From positions 1-23,325 of the forward strand of contig QMSL01000002.1 in the NCBI GenBank assembly GCA_003649665.1: 23,325 bases of DNA, in the 5' to 3' direction. This document shows, piece after piece, positions 13,793 through 21,278 of the stretch (within the stretch, counting starts at the first letter, position 1; each line of letters opens with the position of its first letter). Source of the stretch: Thermoprotei archaeon (GTDB lineage Archaea; Thermoproteota; Thermoprotei; QMSL01; B3-G16). The position numbers and the translations under genes are program-made. The notes under the pieces are model-generated. The model was given only the letters and a program-made list of their open reading frames with translations, had not been told where the DNA came from and made no database searches.

Positions 13793-13806
13793 TTATGTTT
13801 ATAAGA
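13793..13806 (+). promoter_or_regulatory. TATA-like box upstream of ileS
   Basis: TTATGTTTATAAGA lies about 70 nt before the ileS ATG in the 132-nt gap after the tRNA gene. It would give a leader of roughly 40-45 nt ending in GAGGGGGT before the start codon. Nothing else is recognisable in the gap. Confidence 0.45.
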
Positions 13807-13870
13807 GGATATTAAGTAAAGTAATAGGACAAGGCGAACCAGTATAGTCAGCTGAGGGGGTAAAGCTGAA

Positions 13871-16756
13871 ATGCTTGACAGGATTAGAAGATGGGAAGAG
13901 GAGATACTGAATTATTGGAGCGAGAAGTCAGTTTATGATAAGGTTAAAAGTTCCCTTAAAGGCAAGCCTGTATTTAATTTCATTGATGGTCCTCCCTATC
14001 CAACGGGACCTATACACTTAGGACACTCATGGAATAAGACGTTAAAGGACATAGTGTTACGATTTTGGCGTATGAGAGGATATGATGTGGTCGATACGCC
14101 AGGCTTTGATATGCATGGATTACCAATTGAGGTTCAGGTAGAGAAGAAATTAAACTTCAAGAGCAAGACCGATGTACTTGCATATGGTGTTGATAAGTTC
14201 ATTTCGGAATGCAAGAAACTTGCCTTTACAAACGTCAAAGTTGAGACTGAGCAGTTTAGGAGACTGGGCGTGTGGATGGACTGGGAGAAACCTTACCTGA
14301 CCGTTGATCCTACGTACATTGATGGTGTATGGTGGACTATAAAGAGGATGCATAATTTAGGTAGGCTTTATCAGGGATGGAAGGTTCTAGGATGGTGCCC
14401 TCGGTGTCAAACAGTACTAGCACAACATGAGTATGAGTATAAACAGAAGAGATCGCCCAGTCTTTATTTTAAGGTGAAGCTCCTTGATGAGGATTGTTAT
14501 GTGGTAGTATGGACCACAACACCATGGACACTAATAGGAAACATGGTGATTGCAGTACATCCCGATGAAAAGTACGTGAAGGTTAAGGCAAATGGGGAAC
14601 TATGGATTTTATCGAAATATCAAGTAGATTCAGGCCTCTTAAAGGAGCTTGGTGTGGAGAAATATGAAGTAGTGGACGAGTTCCCAGGTAGGGCAATAGA
14701 AGGTAAGAAGTATGTACATCCATTATTAAATGAAGTACCGATTCATAAGGAGCTTGAGGAAAAGAATGAACGTTGTCATACAATAATCACAAGTGCCGAA
14801 TATGTTCATGTTGATGAAGGAACTGGCTGTCTTCACGTAGCGCCATCCTTCGGACCTGAGGACTTCGAAATAGGAACCTCGCTAGGCCTTCCACTAATAA
14901 CGTTCGTTGATGGAAGGGGAGTATTCGATAAGGATGGAGGCTATTTTGAAGGGAAGAACGTTAACGAGGCTAGCGAGCTAGTTGTTAAGGTGCTTGACGA
15001 AAAAGGGCTAGTTGTGAAATATGGAACAATAGTACATGAGTACCCGCATTGTTGGCGTTGTAAAACTCCCCTGATATTTAGGCTTACCAAGCAGTGGTTC
15101 TTCAGAGTTAAAGATTATAGGGACAAATTGGTGAAGCTTGCTGAGGAAACCGAGTGGATTCCAAGTTGGGCTAAGGCGCTATTCATAGACTGGCTGAAGA
15201 ACATAGAGGATTGGTGTATTTCAAGGCAGAGATTCTGGGGCACTCCCTTGCCAATATGGATATGTGAGAAGTGCGGATACTATATTGTAGTTGGATCTAT
15301 TAAGGAAGTTGAGGAACTTTCAGGTAAGCGTATAGAGGATCCACATAGACCATTCATAGATAAAATAGTCTTCAAGTGTCCTAATTGTGGCGGTAGCATG
15401 AAAAGGGTGCCTGATGTTATAGATGTTTGGATAGATTCAGGGTCTGTAATATGGTCAGTACTTCCTCAGGTAAAGGGCATAAGCGACTATTCAAAATGGG
15501 AGACGTTGGAGATAGTATTAGAGGGAAAGGATCAGATAAGAGGATGGTTTAGCGCACTCTTTGTTCTCTCAGCAATACTCTTCGGTAAATTACCGTACAA
15601 GCGTGTATATATGCATGGTTTTGTAACGGACGAAAGAGGAGTCGCAATGCACAAGTCATTAGGTAATGTCATACTACCCGATGAGGTAATAGAAAAGTAC
15701 TGTGCGGAAATACTTAGGTTCTATCAAGTAATCTCCACGTCACCAGGAGAGGATCAAAGGTTTGGGTATGGACTTCTGTCTAGGGCTAGAACGTACTTAA
15801 CGATATTCATAAACACATATAATTACTTAAGCCAACTGGCTAAATACCATAAGGAAGTGGAGACAGACCTAGCTCCAGAAGATGAATGGCTTCTCTCCAG
15901 AATAAACAGTCTAATAGAGGAGGTTACTAAGGATCTCGAATCTTACCAGATTCCGGATTATGCTAGGAAATTATACGAGTTCTTAGTCGAAGATGTTAGC
16001 AGATTCTACATACAATTGGTTAGAGAAAGGATGAGGGATGAAACTGAAGCGGGAAAGGTTCTTCACGTCCTTAAGTATACATTGGACAGGTTCTTAAGGC
16101 TTGCAGCTCCCTTAAATCCAATGCTTTCAGAGAAGATATTCATAAAGGTCATGAAGAAGATACTAGGTAGGGAAGAGGATAGCGTACATATGTTACCCTG
16201 GCCTTCTGTCGATAAGGATAAGGTAAGAAAAGATTTAGAGGAGATGTTCAATAAATTGAGGGAAGTTTTAACTGCAGTTAAGAGGCTTAGGCAGGAAGTA
16301 GGGATTAAGGCGAGATGGCCATGTCGCGCACTCTATATTGAGGATAAGAGCCTTAGTCCACTTAGAGAAGTAATACTCCGTGCCGCTAACGTTAAAGAAG
16401 TAATCTTTGAGACACCGCGAGAGGATAAGTATATAAAAACATGCTCAACCACAGTTGGAACCGTAGGATTAGATGTAAAGGAGACGAGAGAACTCATGGC
16501 TGAAAGACTAATGCGTGATATATCACGCCATGTGAGGGCAAAGAGGAAGGAGCTTGGATTGAGGCCGATAGATAGGATAAAGCTCTATATAGCCGGAGAA
16601 AAGGAGATGCTTAACCTACTCAACGATGTGATGGATGAATTAAAGGAACGATGCGGTGCGGATGAGGTAGTGACAGTAAGGGAACTGCCTAAGGTACATG
16701 ATAAAGTAGAATTCAAAGGCCATATAGTGCAATTTTACGTGGAGAAAGCATCATGA
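13871..16756 (+). CDS. ileS: Isoleucyl-tRNA synthetase
   Basis: A 961-residue class Ia synthetase that attaches isoleucine to tRNA-Ile and edits mischarged valine. The HIGH motif is HLGH (residues 49-52, in DGPPYPTGPIHLGHSWNK). The KMSKS-like motif is MHKSLGN (residues 593-599, after MHGFVTDERGVA), with His in place of the first Ser. Zinc-type cysteine pairs occur in GWCPRCQTVLAQHE, HCWRCKTPL, ICEKCGYY and FKCPNCGGSM. The editing (CP1) domain lies between, with the TTTPWTLIGNMVIAVHP threonine-rich segment. The C-terminal part is the anticodon-binding helical domain. The protein is somewhat shorter than many archaeal IleRS (about 1,030-1,070), apparently at the C-terminus. It lies 132 nt after the gene for a tRNA-Ile, its likely substrate. 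Confidence 0.94.
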   Translation: MLDRIRRWEEEILNYWSEKSVYDKVKSSLKGKPVFNFIDGPPYPTGPIHLGHSWNKTLKDIVLRFWRMRGYDVVDTPGFDMHGLPIEVQVEKKLNFKSKTDVLAYGVDKFISECKKLAFTNVKVETEQFRRLGVWMDWEKPYLTVDPTYIDGVWWTIKRMHNLGRLYQGWKVLGWCPRCQTVLAQHEYEYKQKRSPSLYFKVKLLDEDCYVVVWTTTPWTLIGNMVIAVHPDEKYVKVKANGELWILSKYQVDSGLLKELGVEKYEVVDEFPGRAIEGKKYVHPLLNEVPIHKELEEKNERCHTIITSAEYVHVDEGTGCLHVAPSFGPEDFEIGTSLGLPLITFVDGRGVFDKDGGYFEGKNVNEASELVVKVLDEKGLVVKYGTIVHEYPHCWRCKTPLIFRLTKQWFFRVKDYRDKLVKLAEETEWIPSWAKALFIDWLKNIEDWCISRQRFWGTPLPIWICEKCGYYIVVGSIKEVEELSGKRIEDPHRPFIDKIVFKCPNCGGSMKRVPDVIDVWIDSGSVIWSVLPQVKGISDYSKWETLEIVLEGKDQIRGWFSALFVLSAILFGKLPYKRVYMHGFVTDERGVAMHKSLGNVILPDEVIEKYCAEILRFYQVISTSPGEDQRFGYGLLSRARTYLTIFINTYNYLSQLAKYHKEVETDLAPEDEWLLSRINSLIEEVTKDLESYQIPDYARKLYEFLVEDVSRFYIQLVRERMRDETEAGKVLHVLKYTLDRFLRLAAPLNPMLSEKIFIKVMKKILGREEDSVHMLPWPSVDKDKVRKDLEEMFNKLREVLTAVKRLRQEVGIKARWPCRALYIEDKSLSPLREVILRAANVKEVIFETPREDKYIKTCSTTVGTVGLDVKETRELMAERLMRDISRHVRAKRKELGLRPIDRIKLYIAGEKEMLNLLNDVMDELKERCGADEVVTVRELPKVHDKVEFKGHIVQFYVEKAS

Positions 16757-16800
16757 TAGGATATAGGGGAATTAGTACTAAACATGAATAGGTGTTTAAA

Positions 16801-17082
16801 TTGAAGAGATGGCTAATGGAGATACTGAGATGTCCTATATGTAAACACCATCCTTTAAAGCTTTTCATCTTTATCGAAAAAGAGGAGATAGAAGAGGGAA
16901 TACTATTTTGCGAGAAATGTAGACGGTGGTACCCAATAATAGAGGGGATACCTCACCTGTTACCGGATGAATTACGAAACAAGCGAGAGGATTTAGACTT
17001 CCTCAAGCGGTGGATTGATAAGGTACCCGAAGAGGTAAAGGAGCGTGGGCTACCTTATAATGTACGTGATATCAGACAATGA
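16801..17082 (+). CDS. Trm112-like zinc protein (methyltransferase partner)
   Basis: This 93-residue protein matches the Trm112/UPF0434 family: MEILRCPICKHHPLKLFI, then ILFCEKCRRWYPIIEGIPHLLPDELR. C11, C14, C37 and C40 form the zinc site. Trm112 proteins are small activators that bind and stabilise class I methyltransferases acting on tRNA, rRNA and release factors. I take TTG 16801 as start, after AGGTGT (16790-16795), because the family begins with a short basic/hydrophobic turn before the first Cys pair. GTG 16792 lies within that site. It follows ileS after 44 nt with no clear promoter and is probably co-transcribed. Its last 33 nt overlap the end of a convergent minus-strand gene. Confidence 0.82.
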   Translation: MKRWLMEILRCPICKHHPLKLFIFIEKEEIEEGILFCEKCRRWYPIIEGIPHLLPDELRNKREDLDFLKRWIDKVPEEVKERGLPYNVRDIRQ

Positions 17083-17358
17083 GTTCTTCTCCCCCTTTGC
17101 TTTAACTATTTTCCACAAGGGACTATCCTTCGTTACTATGTATCTTGTCTTCCTCTTAGAGTCCCAAATGCTTATTAATCCCCTACTTCGCATCTTTTCA
17201 AGCACATATTTTACTACACTTAACGTTACTGGCTTTGTATCAAGACCTGCTACTTGAGCTACTCTTTTAGGTGTGAATGTAACGCAGGATCCCCTCGCTT
17301 TGGCAATTAGGTAGGAAACGGCCTCTACTGCAATTCTCTCAACATCGCTTCTCATCAT
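17050..17358 (-). CDS. Small winged-helix protein of unknown function
   Basis: A 102-residue protein with no named family that I can assign. Predicted order: helix 1 (DVERIAVEAVSYLIAKARG), a helix-turn-helix (TPKRVAQVAGLDTKPVTLSVVKYVLEKMRSRGLI) and a wing with aromatic end (SIWDSKRKTRYIVTKDSPLWKIVKA), a typical DNA-binding winged helix. There is no effector or metal site. Two adjacent ATGs (17358 and 17355, reading leftwards) can serve as start. A TATA-like element on the minus strand (17386-17393) is about 30 nt upstream, so the mRNA may be nearly leaderless. Its 3' end overlaps the Trm112-like gene by 33 nt in the opposite direction. A transcription-regulator role is likely but unproven. 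Confidence 0.72.
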   Translation of the reverse strand: MMRSDVERIAVEAVSYLIAKARGSCVTFTPKRVAQVAGLDTKPVTLSVVKYVLEKMRSRGLISIWDSKRKTRYIVTKDSPLWKIVKAKGEKNSLSDITYIIR

Positions 17359-17385
17359 TCCCCACTTTGCTAAGGGTTCATAGAG

Positions 17386-17393
17386 ATATTTAA
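17386..17393 (-). promoter_or_regulatory. TATA-like box for the minus-strand winged-helix gene
   Basis: TTAAATAT on the minus strand lies 28 to 35 nt upstream of the predicted ATG at 17358, which would give a leaderless or nearly leaderless transcript. A plus-strand A/T element around 17419-17430 may serve the transglutaminase-like gene on the other side, making this 102-nt gap a divergent promoter region. Confidence 0.4.
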
Positions 17394-17460
17394 GGTGGGA
17401 ATCATTGAAGCGTAAAGTAAATTAAGTATAGTATTTACCTTGATACTGAGGTGTATATAT

Positions 17461-18765
17461 TTGAAAAATACTAGCATAGCATTAGCAGTTCTCCTTATTT
17501 TAATAGTAGGATTCATCAGCATTACATCTGCAGCCATAGTGTTCCCTAAGTATGTAGTTAAGAGACCGAATAACGTTAAACTTTATGATGAAAAGGAGTT
17601 TGAAGTAAGCCTTAAACTCCTTCTAATCTATAATGGTACTCAACGAGCACCTGTAGGTGTCCTAATCCCGCTCTTCGTTAACAATTTCTGGTCCACTGCG
17701 GAGATAGAGAGCGTAAAACCAGTAATGGGAAGCCTTACGTTCACTGGAGTTACTTACTATGACTTTAATATATACTTGCCTGCTTCTAGAAGTTATGCTG
17801 AAGTCCCTAGCTCCATGCGGGATACCTATGGATTTTCACATCACGCATTAGCACTCGGGCTTGGTTCACAGGCGCCACGTGAGGAGACAATAATTATAGT
17901 GAAAATGCGTATATCCGCATATCGTGTTGATGGTTCCTCCTTAATCTTAAGCCCAGGCGGTACGATTAGGGAAGCAAGAGAGGAGCTAGGAGAGGATTAC
18001 GTGATATACACGAGACCTACTTATTACTGGGATTACAACACTACCATTGTCCAAAGGGTGCTTGAGGAGATAAAACAGGGACTTATCTCAAGGTACGGTA
18101 AACCACTTGATTCATTAAGGGTGTATGATGTAGTTAGGGAACTACTGAACTGGCTATCTTATAACACATATTACATGGATAGATTTGACTACCCATACTC
18201 TAGGCTTAAGGCAAGTCAGATATTAAACACGACCATAGAGATTGAGGGGAAAAAGAAGTACTATGGCGTTTGTAGGCATATGGTAGATCTCTTCGTAACT
18301 TTAGCTAGAGGACTTGGAATTCCAGCAAATAGGTATGAGGGCATGATCTTTGGATATAGTGGAGATAAGCTCATACTCCTTGGATTTCATGCATGGGCCG
18401 AGATCTACTTGCCAAGGATAGGATGGGTTCCAGTTGAGGCGACAATCACATCGCCTTATGAGAGGGATATAATCGATATAGGTGATCTAGAGGTGGTCTA
18501 TTACGTACCGTACTCCCATGAGTATAATGCATATAAACCTCCTGAGATACCATCAGTACTTATTTCGGTACTCGCTGCAAATGTTACATTAATTGGGAGA
18601 GGAGTGGGGGTAAGTGAAATAATACCGTCGGTAGTTTATGTCCCGGGAATAGGAAGGCTTCCAATAAAGGACTTCATAATAATAACCGTTGTATTGCTAC
18701 TAATTGCTGATAACATATACATACATAGGAAGCTGATGAGATATCGGAAATTAGAGGAGGAGTGA
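17461..18765 (+). CDS. Membrane-anchored extracellular transglutaminase-like protein
   Basis: A 434-residue protein. The start is TTG 17461, behind GAGGTG; an in-frame TTG at 17440 would put a polar stretch before the signal sequence. The N-terminus is a signal or anchor (SIALAVLLILIVGFISITSAA). A beta-rich region with many Tyr follows (residues about 25-195), then a transglutaminase/cysteine-protease-like domain: GVCRHMVDL (C271), GFHAWAEIYL (H310) and GWVPVEAT (E326). The third catalytic position is usually Asp (W-x-x-x-D-x-T), so Glu here is a variation. The C-terminus has a second membrane helix (FIIITVVLLLIADNIYI) and a short basic tail. The catalytic domain is therefore expected outside the cell, anchored at both ends. 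Substrate unknown. It may crosslink or cleave cell-surface proteins. Confidence 0.8.
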   Translation: MKNTSIALAVLLILIVGFISITSAAIVFPKYVVKRPNNVKLYDEKEFEVSLKLLLIYNGTQRAPVGVLIPLFVNNFWSTAEIESVKPVMGSLTFTGVTYYDFNIYLPASRSYAEVPSSMRDTYGFSHHALALGLGSQAPREETIIIVKMRISAYRVDGSSLILSPGGTIREAREELGEDYVIYTRPTYYWDYNTTIVQRVLEEIKQGLISRYGKPLDSLRVYDVVRELLNWLSYNTYYMDRFDYPYSRLKASQILNTTIEIEGKKKYYGVCRHMVDLFVTLARGLGIPANRYEGMIFGYSGDKLILLGFHAWAEIYLPRIGWVPVEATITSPYERDIIDIGDLEVVYYVPYSHEYNAYKPPEIPSVLISVLAANVTLIGRGVGVSEIIPSVVYVPGIGRLPIKDFIIITVVLLLIADNIYIHRKLMRYRKLEEE

Positions 18766-18767
18766 AG

Positions 18768-18779
18768 CCTTTATATATC
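18768..18779 (+). promoter_or_regulatory. TATA box of the uS19 unit
   Basis: CCTTTATATATC lies directly after the stop codon of the preceding gene and about 35-45 nt before the rps19 ATG, a standard archaeal spacing. It marks the start of the second half of the split S10-type cluster. Confidence 0.6.
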
Positions 18780-18812
18780 CCCATTCTTCATAAAAAGTAA
18801 GGTGTCATAGCA

Positions 18813-19217
18813 ATGCCCGTGAAATTTACGTATCGAGGATATACTATAGAGGAATTACAGAAGATGAGTATGGATAAATTCATAGAGTTGCTCCCAGCTA
18901 GGCAGAGGAGGAGCCTACTTAGGGGACTAACTCCTGCACAGAGGAAACTACTTGAGAAAATAAGGAAGGCAAAGAAGCTAATGAAGGAAGGTAAGCGCGT
19001 AGTGATAAGAACCCATGTTAGGGACATGATAATACTACCCGAGATGGTAGGCCTTACCATACACGTATATAACGGGAAGGAGTTCATTCCAGTAACCATA
19101 ACTCCAGAAATGATAGGACATTACCTCGGCGAGTTCGCACCAACTACAAAGATAGTAAAGCATGGTGAGCCAGGACTCAGAGCCACTAGATCATCCATGT
19201 ACGTACCACTTAAGTAA
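18813..19217 (+). CDS. rps19: Small subunit ribosomal protein uS19
   Basis: A 134-residue protein in the 30S head. The archaeal/eukaryotic N-terminal extension (FTYRGYTIEELQKMSMDKFIELLPARQRRSLLRGLTPAQRKLLEKIRKAK) precedes the core with the signatures VVIRTHVRDMIILPEMVGLTIHVYNGKEFIPVTITPEMIGHYLGEFAPT. Complete and normal in length. The ATG follows AAGGTGT with an 8-nt spacer. It is separated from uL2, its usual upstream neighbour, by 6 kb of other genes, and from rpl22 by 68 nt with a further TATA box. Confidence 0.96.
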   Translation: MPVKFTYRGYTIEELQKMSMDKFIELLPARQRRSLLRGLTPAQRKLLEKIRKAKKLMKEGKRVVIRTHVRDMIILPEMVGLTIHVYNGKEFIPVTITPEMIGHYLGEFAPTTKIVKHGEPGLRATRSSMYVPLK

Positions 19218-19228
19218 GGCTATAGAGT

Positions 19229-19240
19229 TAAATTTATATT
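19229..19240 (+). promoter_or_regulatory. TATA box between rps19 and rpl22
   Basis: TAAATTTATATT lies about 45-55 nt upstream of the rpl22 ATG. With GGTGAA (19275-19280) as binding site, it suggests a separate promoter for rpl22-rps3-rpl29-rnp1-rps17, so rps19 may be a single-gene unit or have readthrough. Confidence 0.55.
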
Positions 19241-19285
19241 CACACTACTTAGTCTAATGATACGTTCATCACATGGTGAAATAAG

Positions 19286-19747
19286 ATGCCTACATGGGGA
19301 TATTCAGTAAAGGAATTGGATCCTGAAAGAACCGCTAAGGCATCTGGAAGGAACCTGAGGATACACTTTAAGCATGCCGTAGAGATATGTAGGGAGATAA
19401 GGGGTAAACATATAGATGAGGCAGAGAGGATATTAAAGGAGGTAATAGCCTTAAGGAGGCCTGTGCCTTTTAGGAGATTTCACGGAAAGGTAGCTCATAA
19501 ACGTCAGCTAAGCGGATGGCCTGCAGGTAGGTATCCAGTAAAGGCAGCGAAGGCAATATTAGAGGTTCTGGAAAATGCTCGTGCAAACGCAGAGTATAAG
19601 GGATTAGACACCTCACGTCTTTGGGTCGTTCATGCTTGTGCACAGAAGGCCATGAAGATAAAGAAGTATATTCCACGTGCATTTGGTAGGGCCACTCCAT
19701 TCTTTAAGCAGTTAACGCATGTCGAGATAGTTTTGGAGGAAAGATAG
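19286..19747 (+). CDS. rpl22: Large subunit ribosomal protein uL22
   Basis: A 153-residue protein lining the exit tunnel. The family pattern is seen in TWGYSVKELDPERTAKASGRNLRIHFKHAVEICREIRGKHIDEAERILKEVI, the archaeal insertion AHKRQLSGWPAGRYPVKAAKAILEVLENARANAEYKGLDTSRLWVVHACAQKAMKIKKYIPRAFGRATPFFKQLTHVEIVL. ATG 19286 follows GGTGAA by 5 nt. One nucleotide separates it from rps3. Confidence 0.96.
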   Translation: MPTWGYSVKELDPERTAKASGRNLRIHFKHAVEICREIRGKHIDEAERILKEVIALRRPVPFRRFHGKVAHKRQLSGWPAGRYPVKAAKAILEVLENARANAEYKGLDTSRLWVVHACAQKAMKIKKYIPRAFGRATPFFKQLTHVEIVLEER

Positions 19748-19748
19748 C

Positions 19749-20384
19749 ATGACGGTAAAGGATTATTTTATTCAAAAGGGCATTCAGAAAATGCTTATTG
19801 ATAGGTTCTTGGAGCAGGAGCTTAAGAGAGCGGGATATGCAGGTGTTGATATAGTTAGAACTCCTTTAGGAACTAGGGTCACCATCTATGCTGAGAGACC
19901 CGGTATGGTTATAGGGAGAAGGGGATCAAATATCCGTCTGCTAACGGAGAAGTTACAGAAATTATTTAACATAGAGAATCCTCAAATAGACGTGGTTCCA
20001 ATTGAGAGACCTGAGCTAAACGCTAAGATAATGGCTGAGCGTATAGCAAGAGCACTTGAGCGGGGCGTTCGATTCCGTAGGGCAGCTTTTATAGCGCTAA
20101 GACAGATAATGGAGGCTGGAGCAAGGGGAGCTGAGATAGTTATAAGTGGTAAATTAAGGAGTGAGAGAGCAAGAACTGAGAAGTACACAGCGGGAGTTGT
20201 TTATAAATCAGGACATCCAGCAGAGGCCATGGTAGATGAGGCAGTAACGTATGCCTTACTTAAACCAGGAGTCTATGGCATAAAGGTTAGGATAACACTA
20301 CCGGACGTGCCCCATCCAGATGACATAAAGATAAAGGAAGTAAGTGAGGAGAAAGAGGAGAAGAAGGAGGAGGGAGGCAAATAA
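19749..20384 (+). CDS. rps3: Small subunit ribosomal protein uS3
   Basis: A 211-residue protein at the mRNA entry of the 30S subunit. The N-terminal domain holds a type II KH fold with the GxxG-containing segment PGMVIGRRGSNIRLLTEKLQKLF (residues about 52-75). The C-terminal domain is recognised from AERIARALERGVRFRRAAFIALRQIMEAGARGAEIVISGKLRSERARTEKYTAGVVYKSGHPAEAMVDEAV. It ends in an acidic/basic Glu-Lys tail. Ribosome binding site GGAGGAAAG lies at the end of rpl22. Its TAA overlaps the rpl29 ATG by one base. Confidence 0.96.
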   Translation: MTVKDYFIQKGIQKMLIDRFLEQELKRAGYAGVDIVRTPLGTRVTIYAERPGMVIGRRGSNIRLLTEKLQKLFNIENPQIDVVPIERPELNAKIMAERIARALERGVRFRRAAFIALRQIMEAGARGAEIVISGKLRSERARTEKYTAGVVYKSGHPAEAMVDEAVTYALLKPGVYGIKVRITLPDVPHPDDIKIKEVSEEKEEKKEEGGK

Positions 20385-20611
20385 TGGCGATATTAAGGCC
20401 TAATGAAATAAGGAAGATGAGCCCTGATGAAAGGAGGAAGAAACTCGAGGAGCTTCGTGCAGAACTAGCTAGATTAAGGGCATTAGCTTTAGCAAGAGGA
20501 CAACTTGACAATCCGTGCAGGATAAGGGAAATAAGAAAGGCTATAGCAAGGATACTGACTATAGAAAGAGAGGAGGAATTGAAAAGAATGAGGGAAAGAG
20601 GGAAGAAATGA
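20384..20611 (+). CDS. rpl29: Large subunit ribosomal protein uL29
   Basis: A 75-residue coiled protein beside the exit tunnel, near uL23 and the SRP site. MAILRPNEIRKMSPDERRKKLEELRAELARLRALALARGQLDNPCRIREIRKAIARILTIERE is the uL29 helical hairpin. The start overlaps the rps3 stop by one base, with AGGAGGGAGG as binding site. In many archaea a SUI1/aIF1 gene follows. Here the RNase P gene follows with no gap. Confidence 0.95.
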   Translation: MAILRPNEIRKMSPDERRKKLEELRAELARLRALALARGQLDNPCRIREIRKAIARILTIEREEELKRMRERGKK

Positions 20612-20902
20612 ATGACGAAGTTAACTCCTACAAACATATATAGGCATGAACTAATAGGACTTCATGCTGAGGTTGTTGATTCTAAGAATAAATATCTAGT
20701 TGGGATTAAGGGTCTTGTAATAGATGAGACAAAGAATATGTTAGTTATACTCGATAAAGATGGAAAGTCAAAAATTATCCCTAAATCGGTCTGCACCTTT
20801 AGATTTACGTTACCAGATGGAACGTTAGTGGATGTTTTAGGCTCATTAATAGTTGGAAGACCTGAGGATAGACTTAAAAAAGTTATTAGAAGGAGGTGGT
20901 GA
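20612..20902 (+). CDS. rnp1: RNase P protein component 1 (Rpp29/Pop4)
   Basis: A 96-residue protein of RNase P, the ribonucleoprotein that removes tRNA 5' leaders. It is an Sm-like barrel: ELIGLHAEVVDSKNKYLVGIKGLVIDETKNMLVILDKDGKSKIIPKSVCTFRFTLPDGTLVDVLGSLIVGRPEDRLKK, with the LIG..A.V..S.....G..G.V..ET.N.L pattern of the family. The ATG directly follows the rpl29 TGA. The linkage uL29-Rpp29-uS17 is characteristic of archaea. Its end contains the binding site for rps17. Confidence 0.93.
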   Translation: MTKLTPTNIYRHELIGLHAEVVDSKNKYLVGIKGLVIDETKNMLVILDKDGKSKIIPKSVCTFRFTLPDGTLVDVLGSLIVGRPEDRLKKVIRRRW

Positions 20903-20903
20903 T

Positions 20904-21233
20904 ATGAAGAGACATGTTGGAATACCAGGTGTAGATCCACCACCTAAAACCTGTGATGATCCATTATGTCCATGGCATGGCACACTTTCAGTAAGAGGAA
21001 GAATCCTTGAGGGAAGAGTTGTCTCAACGAAGATGCAACGAACTATCTCCGTGCTCCACGAATACCTTCATTACGTCCCGAAGTATAAACGGTACGAGAG
21101 GAGGAGAAAGAAAATACATGCCCATCTACCGCCTTGTATTGAAGTTAAGGAAGGTGATATAGTAATAATTGGTGAATGTAGGCCAATAGCTAAGACAGTT
21201 CACTTTGTAGTTATCGGAAAGAAGGGAGAATAA
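20904..21233 (+). CDS. rps17: Small subunit ribosomal protein uS17
   Basis: A 109-residue, early-binding 30S protein of the OB fold. The archaeal/eukaryotic N-terminus VGIPGVDPPPKTCDDPLCPWHGTLSVRGRILEGRVVSTKMQRTISVLHEYLHYVPKYKRYERRRKKIHAHLPPCIEVKEGDIVIIGECRPIAKTVHFVVI is unmistakable. It includes the C-x4-C-PWHG element and two further Cys. Start ATG 20904 follows GGAGGTGGTGAT directly after the Rpp29 stop; the frame upstream is open but overlaps Rpp29. Confidence 0.95.
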   Translation: MKRHVGIPGVDPPPKTCDDPLCPWHGTLSVRGRILEGRVVSTKMQRTISVLHEYLHYVPKYKRYERRRKKIHAHLPPCIEVKEGDIVIIGECRPIAKTVHFVVIGKKGE

Positions 21234-21243
21234 ATTTATTATA
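21231..21243 (+). promoter_or_regulatory. TATA-like box before rpl14
   Basis: TAAATTTATTATA overlaps the rps17 stop and lies about 40 nt before the rpl14 ATG. It is followed by GAGGAGGGATGA as binding site, so rpl14 may have its own start of transcription. Confidence 0.5.
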
Positions 21244-21278
21244 CATCATTTTTCAAATAAAAAGAGGAGGGATGAATA

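Noticed and set aside
17045..17257. 70-aa plus-strand frame
   Set aside because: It lies antisense to the better-supported minus-strand winged-helix gene and has no ribosome binding site.
20853..20903. Upstream extension of rps17 into the Rpp29 gene
   Set aside because: The extension is out-of-frame Rpp29 sequence, and the strong GGAGGTGGTGAT site sets the start at 20904.
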